From an uncultured Eubacteriales bacterium (GTDB lineage: Bacteria; Bacillota; Clostridia; UBA1381; UBA9506): a stretch of DNA of 41,208 nt. The stretch spans positions 1 to 41,208 of the forward strand of contig UQYH01000006.1 in assembly GCA_900545185.1 (NCBI GenBank). The letters are read 5' to 3'. The position numbers and the translations under genes are program-made. The notes beneath the pieces were generated by a model that ran no database searches, was not told the origin of the DNA, and saw nothing but the letters and a program-made list of their open reading frames with translations. Each line of letters opens with the position of its first letter. Position 1 is the stretch's first letter. Shown here piece after piece: positions 37,346 through 41,208 of the stretch.

Positions 37346-37371
37346 TGACTTTGTTTGCAAAACCATGACTT
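37343..37371 (-). promoter_or_regulatory. Direct-repeat operator, probable site for the YesN-type regulator
   Basis: The minus-strand sequence AAGTCATGG occurs twice, at 37371-37363 and 37351-37343, exactly 20 bases apart (about two helical turns). The AraC family binds such tandem direct repeats with its two helix-turn-helix motifs, and activators of this family often bind at the -35. The regulator is encoded just upstream (39236-40753). Assignment of the repeat to it is inference. Confidence 0.5.
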
Positions 37372-37442
37372 AACTTGTGCAAATGACGCAAATAACGCTG
37401 CATGCCATATAACTTACGTCAAAACATAAAGAAAAAGCGCAC

Positions 37443-37484
37443 AAAAACCGCCGACACCAAATTTCTTCAGTGTCGGCGGTTTTT
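37443..37484 (-). terminator. Terminator of the two-component operon
   Basis: A perfect 15-bp stem (37443-37457 with 37470-37484, 12-base loop) with core CCGCCGACAC / GTGTCGGCGG lies 30 bases after the histidine kinase stop. On the minus strand its 3' arm ends in TTTTT, the form of an intrinsic terminator; the plus strand also ends in a T-run. It separates the regulator genes from the transporter operon. The rest of 37233-37442 holds the promoter and operator listed. Confidence 0.85.
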
Positions 37485-37514
37485 TAAGCATATGCCGCAC
37501 GGCAAATCATATTG

Positions 37515-39236
37515 TTATTGAATCGGCAAGCGGATGGTTACCGTGGTGAAAAAGCCCTCCTGCGAGGTAACCGAAACACCGTAGGCATCGCCGTATAAAA
37601 GCTTAATCCGCTCCACAATATTGCGCAGTCCGATGCCGCCGCCGGCAGCGCCGATCGGTTCTGAAAGAATGTGCCGAACCTTTTCATCATTCATGCCAAC
37701 GCCGTTATCCGTCACCTCAATCAAAAGCATACCGTTTTCCTTGTGTGCATTAATGTACAGCTTGGCCGGTTCTGTCTGCCCGGCCAGCTTTTCAGCCAAG
37801 CCGTGGCTGACTGCATTTTCAATAACAGGCTGCAAAAGCATGTTCGGAATCTCGCATGTGCCCAGGGACGCATCCATTTCGTAGGATACGTCAATCATGT
37901 TTTTATACCGTAGCTGTAATAAATCCACATAGTCCTTAATAAATTCAAATTCTTTGGAAAGCGGCAAAACACTTTCCTGTGATAATAAATTTTTTAAAAG
38001 CCTTGCCAAAACCTGAATCGATTTGGCTATCTCGGTCTGTTTGTTATAAAGCGCCAAAATACGAATCGAATTAAGCGTATTATACAAAAAATGCGGATGA
38101 ATCTGGTATCGCAGCGCCGAAAGCTCGGCTTGCTTTTTCTCTTTTTCCTTCCGTTTGGCATCCTCTATAATGGCATTAACGTTGCCGATCATATTATTCA
38201 GTCCGTCCGTAATTTGCACAATTTCACGGCTGCCGCGAATATCAATCGTTTCATCAAGCATAGTCTCGTCAAAATTTTTCATAATATGACTCAGCTTTGC
38301 CAGTGGCTGCACAAACCGTTTGCGCAACACCTCATACAGCGATATTAAAATACAAAGCGAAATGCCTGCAATAATGACCACAAAAACCGCAATTTTATAC
38401 AGTTCTCCGTAAAAGCTGCGCTTGGGGTAAATTTCCAAAAATTTAAAATTGGTATAGCCCGACTGGCTGTGCACGCCGATATAGCTGCTGCCCTCTGCCT
38501 TAAATTCAAACAACCCCTGCGAAAGCGCATAGGTTGATAAAAAATTACTGTTCGAGGCGTTAAAGCGCGAGCGGAACAGCGTCTCGTCATTCGACGCAAT
38601 CACGCGCCCTTCTTCATCCAGCACGGCCACAATGGCATCATCGGTTGAATTACCGATAATTTGGTCAAACAAATTTTTGCGCACAAACATATACAGTTTG
38701 ACGGTGTGATCGTCAAAAATCGTTGTACCGCAAATGACATACTTGTTAAAAATGGGGTTTGCGGCCTCACCCAAATCGACATTATACCATTTTAAAACAC
38801 CGTTTTTGCCGCTAAGATGCGGACACGAAATTTGCAGCTGAATTAAATTATCCTCATTCAAAGCCTGTAAATTATAACTGTAGCCCTTGCCTGCATCATT
38901 AATCAAAACACAGGCGTCAATTTCCTCAAACCCGTTCACCAGGCTGCGCATGGCGGCAAACACCTCATTGCTTTTATCCTCCGTATCGTTCAGCAGCCGG
39001 TTTAAATCCTCATTCACATTGGCAAGATCCACAAAACGCTGAATGTTTTTTATTTTTTCAAACAAAACCGAATCCGAGCTTTTAAGATGCGAAAGCGCCG
39101 CCTTTTCGGCATTATCCGTCAGCGCACTTGTCACAACCATGCAGGCATAGCCGCCGATGGAAAGCAGTGCAGCCAGCGATACAATAAAAATAATGGTCGA
39201 AAAGGTTTTTAAATCATCTGCAAAAAAGCGTTTCAT
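37515..39236 (-). CDS. Sensor histidine kinase, YesM family
   Basis: Membrane sensor kinase (573 residues) of the two-component system with the AraC-type regulator encoded before it. Spans: about 12-38 (FSTIIFIVSLAALLSIGGYAC) and about 285-305 (YKIAVFVVIIAGISLCILISL). Between them is an extracellular sensing domain of about 245 residues, probably Cache-like. A HAMP-type linker (RFVQPLAKLSHIMKNFD) precedes the kinase part. The phospho-acceptor is the His of the IHPHFLYNTLNSIR segment near 378 (PF06580 type). ATP-binding boxes are VIENAVSHGL (N box), DNGVGM and GGGIGLRNIVERI. The start overlaps the regulator stop as TAATG, so the two are translationally coupled. In related loci YesM senses a plant cell wall oligosaccharide, often with the LplA binding protein; the ligand here is unknown. 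Confidence 0.93.
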   Translation of the reverse strand: MKRFFADDLKTFSTIIFIVSLAALLSIGGYACMVVTSALTDNAEKAALSHLKSSDSVLFEKIKNIQRFVDLANVNEDLNRLLNDTEDKSNEVFAAMRSLVNGFEEIDACVLINDAGKGYSYNLQALNEDNLIQLQISCPHLSGKNGVLKWYNVDLGEAANPIFNKYVICGTTIFDDHTVKLYMFVRKNLFDQIIGNSTDDAIVAVLDEEGRVIASNDETLFRSRFNASNSNFLSTYALSQGLFEFKAEGSSYIGVHSQSGYTNFKFLEIYPKRSFYGELYKIAVFVVIIAGISLCILISLYEVLRKRFVQPLAKLSHIMKNFDETMLDETIDIRGSREIVQITDGLNNMIGNVNAIIEDAKRKEKEKKQAELSALRYQIHPHFLYNTLNSIRILALYNKQTEIAKSIQVLARLLKNLLSQESVLPLSKEFEFIKDYVDLLQLRYKNMIDVSYEMDASLGTCEIPNMLLQPVIENAVSHGLAEKLAGQTEPAKLYINAHKENGMLLIEVTDNGVGMNDEKVRHILSEPIGAAGGGIGLRNIVERIKLLYGDAYGVSVTSQEGFFTTVTIRLPIQ

Positions 39237-40753
39237 TATGTATCAGCCTTTCTGATTTCGTTGGGCCATTTTTTGAATTTTTTCTTAAACGACCGACTAA
39301 AATTCTCGTAATTATTATACCCGACCATAGACGAAATTTCAACCAGCTTAAAATCGGTTGTCCGAATCAGTTCCATCGCCTCGTTAAGACGCACCTCCGT
39401 CAAAAAGCTGCGGAAGGATTTGCCCGTTACCTTTTGAAAACGGCGGCTTAAATCCGTATAATCAAAGTTAAATTCCTTTGCCAAAAGCTGCAAGGTAATA
39501 TTGCGTGAAAAGTTTTTTTGAATATAATCCTGCACCTGACTGATAATCACGTTTTGATACGTTTTTTTGCCCGAAAGCTGCAAAACAACATCGCGTATAA
39601 CGGCAACATAGTCATGCGCGGTATACAGCTCGCCCGTTATTTCATGAAAAGAGCGATGCTCCTCAAATCCATAACTGTTGGCCGAGCCCAGCAGGCGAAG
39701 CAACAGTTTTTTATAATAGTCAACGACACCGGCTACGGCCTCCGGCGTCGGCCGTGCGGCTTCAACCCTTTCAACCTGCTGCATGATTGTTTCAAAATCA
39801 AAAGCCTTTATGCAGTCATCTGCCTCCTGATACAGCTGAGCCGTATGCAGCAAGTCGCAGTTTTTGCAAATAGCCCGATACAGCACCGGGCGGCTTAACC
39901 CCTCAATAAATGTATATTCAAGCGCTGAAACCGCTTTTTGATATTGCGTTTTTAAATCGTCCTTCTGTTCGGGCTGGCAGACACCGCACGCAATGCGCAA
40001 ACCAAAATTGACCTTCATCACCGTAAAAAGCTGATCCAGCATACGCAGCAGGGCGGCCTGTTCCGACTCCTTCATATCGGGGAGCAAAAAGATAATTTCA
40101 TCATACGTATTAAAGAAAAACTCTCCCGTCTGCGCACCCTCTAAAATTTCTTCAATGCAGTTGGAAAGGCCGTATTTCATCAGTTCTTTTTCAACATTCC
40201 ATTGATTGGTGATAATGGTATCATAGTTTAAAATGCGCAGCACCGCAACCGCAAGCGGTTCTCCCGGCTGAATACGCATTGTCGGCGGCAGACTTTTGCC
40301 GCCGCGGCTGCCCCAAAAAAACTGACGCAGCTGCACCTCTCGCATGGCAGGGCTAATGCCGTCCTGCTCATAGGTCGGCGAAAGATTGGCAATCAGCTTG
40401 GTTAAAAGCCGCTGAAATGTTTCCGGTTCAAATTCTGTTTTCAGCACATAATCCGTTGCACCCAGCTTAAACGCATCCTTAACCATATGAAAGTCGTTAT
40501 AGCCGCTGATGATAATAAATTTAAGATGCGGTTGTACGGGCGCAAGCTTTGAAATCAGCGTAAGACCGTCCATCACCGGCATTTTAATATCCGTCACCAC
40601 AATATCAATTTCGTTTTCCTGCAAAAAGTCATACGCCGCTTTGCCGTTAAAAAACACGCCGCAAAGCAAAATGCCGAATTTATTCCACTCCAGGCATCCT
40701 GCCAGATATTCGTTCATCAGCGGCTCATCTTCTACAATAATCATCCGAATCAT
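39236..40753 (-). CDS. Response regulator, YesN family (receiver + AraC-type DNA-binding domain)
   Basis: Cytoplasmic regulator (505 residues). The receiver is about 1-120: MIRMIIVEDEPLMNEYL has the acidic pair, DIVVTDIKMPVMDGL the phospho-acceptor Asp near 54, IISGYNDF the switch Ser and DYVLKTEF the conserved Lys. A middle region of about 250 residues, usual in YesN proteins, has no named fold. The C-terminal AraC domain (about 400-500) has two helix-turn-helix motifs: LQLLAKEFNFDYTDLSRRF and KLVEISSMVGYNNYENFSRS. It precedes the kinase gene with a one-base overlap. It should activate the adjacent transporter operon, most plausibly at the direct repeat 37343-37371. A single AAGTCATG also lies in its own leader (40783-40790). 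Confidence 0.94.
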   Translation of the reverse strand: MIRMIIVEDEPLMNEYLAGCLEWNKFGILLCGVFFNGKAAYDFLQENEIDIVVTDIKMPVMDGLTLISKLAPVQPHLKFIIISGYNDFHMVKDAFKLGATDYVLKTEFEPETFQRLLTKLIANLSPTYEQDGISPAMREVQLRQFFWGSRGGKSLPPTMRIQPGEPLAVAVLRILNYDTIITNQWNVEKELMKYGLSNCIEEILEGAQTGEFFFNTYDEIIFLLPDMKESEQAALLRMLDQLFTVMKVNFGLRIACGVCQPEQKDDLKTQYQKAVSALEYTFIEGLSRPVLYRAICKNCDLLHTAQLYQEADDCIKAFDFETIMQQVERVEAARPTPEAVAGVVDYYKKLLLRLLGSANSYGFEEHRSFHEITGELYTAHDYVAVIRDVVLQLSGKKTYQNVIISQVQDYIQKNFSRNITLQLLAKEFNFDYTDLSRRFQKVTGKSFRSFLTEVRLNEAMELIRTTDFKLVEISSMVGYNNYENFSRSFKKKFKKWPNEIRKADT

Positions 40754-40798
40754 GCACCCGTGCCCCCTTTCGGTTATATTTTAAGTCATGCTATTCTT

Positions 40799-40827
40799 AT
40801 TATACTACGAAGCCGACATTTTTTAAA
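40799..40827 (-). promoter_or_regulatory. Sigma-A-like promoter of the yesNM-type operon
   Basis: On the minus strand TTTAAA (40827-40822, four of six matches to TTGACA) and TATAAT (40804-40799, perfect) are 17 bases apart. The expected start near 40792 leaves a leader of about 40 bases before ATG 40753. The leader contains one AAGTCATG (40783-40790), the core of the direct repeat at the transporter promoter, in the opposite orientation. Confidence 0.6.
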
Positions 40828-40898
40828 TGATATTTTTTAAGAAAAATTGATTTTTTTTGCAAATTCATCTGTTTCACGGTCAAAAGCGCATTATAAAA

Positions 40899-40940
40899 AG
40901 GCTGTCATCAAAGCGGTTTAAATCGTTTTGATGACAGCCT
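40899..40940 (-). terminator. Terminator after the right-end gene remnant
   Basis: A 17-bp stem with one wobble (40899-40915 with 40924-40940, eight-base loop) has the arm AGGCTGTCATCAAAGCG. On the minus strand it is followed by TTTTATAATG. It lies 46 bases after the stop codon of the remnant at the right edge and upstream of the regulator promoter, so it insulates the regulator operon from its upstream neighbour. The remaining A/T-rich part of 40828-40898 shows nothing else. Confidence 0.75.
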
Positions 40941-40985
40941 CTTATGCTTCACAATTATGTCATTGTAAAAGCGTTTGTTTAAAAT

Positions 40986-41208
40986 TTACAAGCCAAACAA
41001 ATGATTTGAATGATCATTTCCGCTTCTTGTATAATCATAAATTGCCTTTAAAAGCCGCTTGGCCGCCGGGTTTTCCGTACGCAAATCCAGCTGCGAAAGC
41101 ACGTACAATCGGATGTCCCGTTTGCCTCGATGCAAAGTGCAGCGGCAGCATGCCGCAGGCCTTTACCGTAACCGTTTCCCCCGCAAGTTCATATTGACCC
41201 GGCTCATA
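40986..41208 (-). pseudogene. Partial, apparently frameshifted C-terminal end of a GH2-like glycosidase
   Basis: The gene enters from the right edge. In one minus-strand frame 41208 to about 41110 reads protein-like (YEPGQYELAGETVTVKACG, MLPLHFASRQTGHPIVRAF) and stops at 41035-41037. In the next frame, from about 41099, it reads LSQLDLRTENPAAKRLLKAI and continues to DHSNHLFGL, with its stop at 40986-40988; upstream this second frame is closed by a stop (41163-41165). From memory, both segments resemble the C-terminal region of GH2-type glycosidases, where several dozen residues normally separate them. I infer a deletion plus frame change near 41095-41112, or less likely a sequencing error. 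Because the rest of the gene is outside the window the family is tentative. The terminator at 40899-40940 follows. Confidence 0.45.

Noticed and set aside
40928..41197. 89-codon plus-strand frame at the right end
   Set aside because: It runs through the terminator hairpin and antisense to the glycosidase remnant; no ribosome site and no protein-like features.
1..41208. CRISPR array, tRNA, rRNA, insertion sequence or phage genes
   Set aside because: No spaced short repeats, no tRNA-like cloverleaf or rRNA segment, and no transposase, integrase or phage motifs were seen. The large repeats present are paralogous domains inside genes.

Overview
The window looks like a chromosomal segment of a Gram-positive, low-to-mid-GC Firmicute of the class Clostridia. 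The signs are AGGAGG-type ribosome binding sites, lipoprotein and signal peptides of Gram-positive type, S-layer homology (SLH) anchoring, and a YesM/YesN two-component system next to an LplABC-type sugar transporter. The style of the secreted proteins (SLH, LamG/Ig-like, stalk and beta-helix modules) recalls gut pectin degraders of the Monoglobus type. That placement is from memory of such genomes and is not proved here.

Left end (1-2490, plus strand): a complete polar amino acid ABC transporter operon (binding lipoprotein, permease, ATPase), closed by a long hairpin terminator shared with a convergent cupin gene. From here to the right end every gene is on the minus strand. Cupin (2517-2849) and a GH95 fucosidase/galactosidase-type hydrolase (2934-5153) each have their own sigma-A-like promoter. 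The GH95 promoter is enclosed by a perfect 8-bp inverted repeat that may be an operator.

Core (5328-37232, minus): twelve closely spaced genes that may form one operon of about 32 kb. In transcription order these are two sugar permeases, a large sugar-binding lipoprotein, two tandem paralogous secreted beta-helix proteins (stalk + beta-helix + CBM6-like end), two tandem paralogous LamG/Ig-like secreted proteins, a smaller secreted beta-sandwich protein, two SLH proteins, a 1602-residue secreted protein that combines a SASA/CE6-type acetylesterase with a CE4-type deacetylase, and a 1161-residue cytoplasmic protein of unknown family with a possible TIM-barrel and beta-galactosidase-trimerisation-like part. 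Short hairpins sit between several of the genes, and a clear terminator follows the last one.

Right end (37443-41208, minus): a YesN-type AraC response regulator and a YesM-type histidine kinase, translationally coupled, with their own promoter and terminator. A 20-bp-period direct repeat just upstream of the transporter promoter overlaps its poor -35 and is a likely binding site for this regulator. The window ends in a frameshifted remnant that resembles the C-terminus of a GH2-like glycosidase.

Working model (inference): a glycan is bound and deacetylated outside the cell by secreted or surface proteins, cut by the beta-helix proteins, imported by the LplABC-type transporter and finished in the cytoplasm by GH95 and the 1161-residue protein, with the two-component system sensing the glycan. 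The fucose/galactose- and acetyl-directed activities fit a complex pectin such as rhamnogalacturonan, but the substrate is not shown by the sequence.
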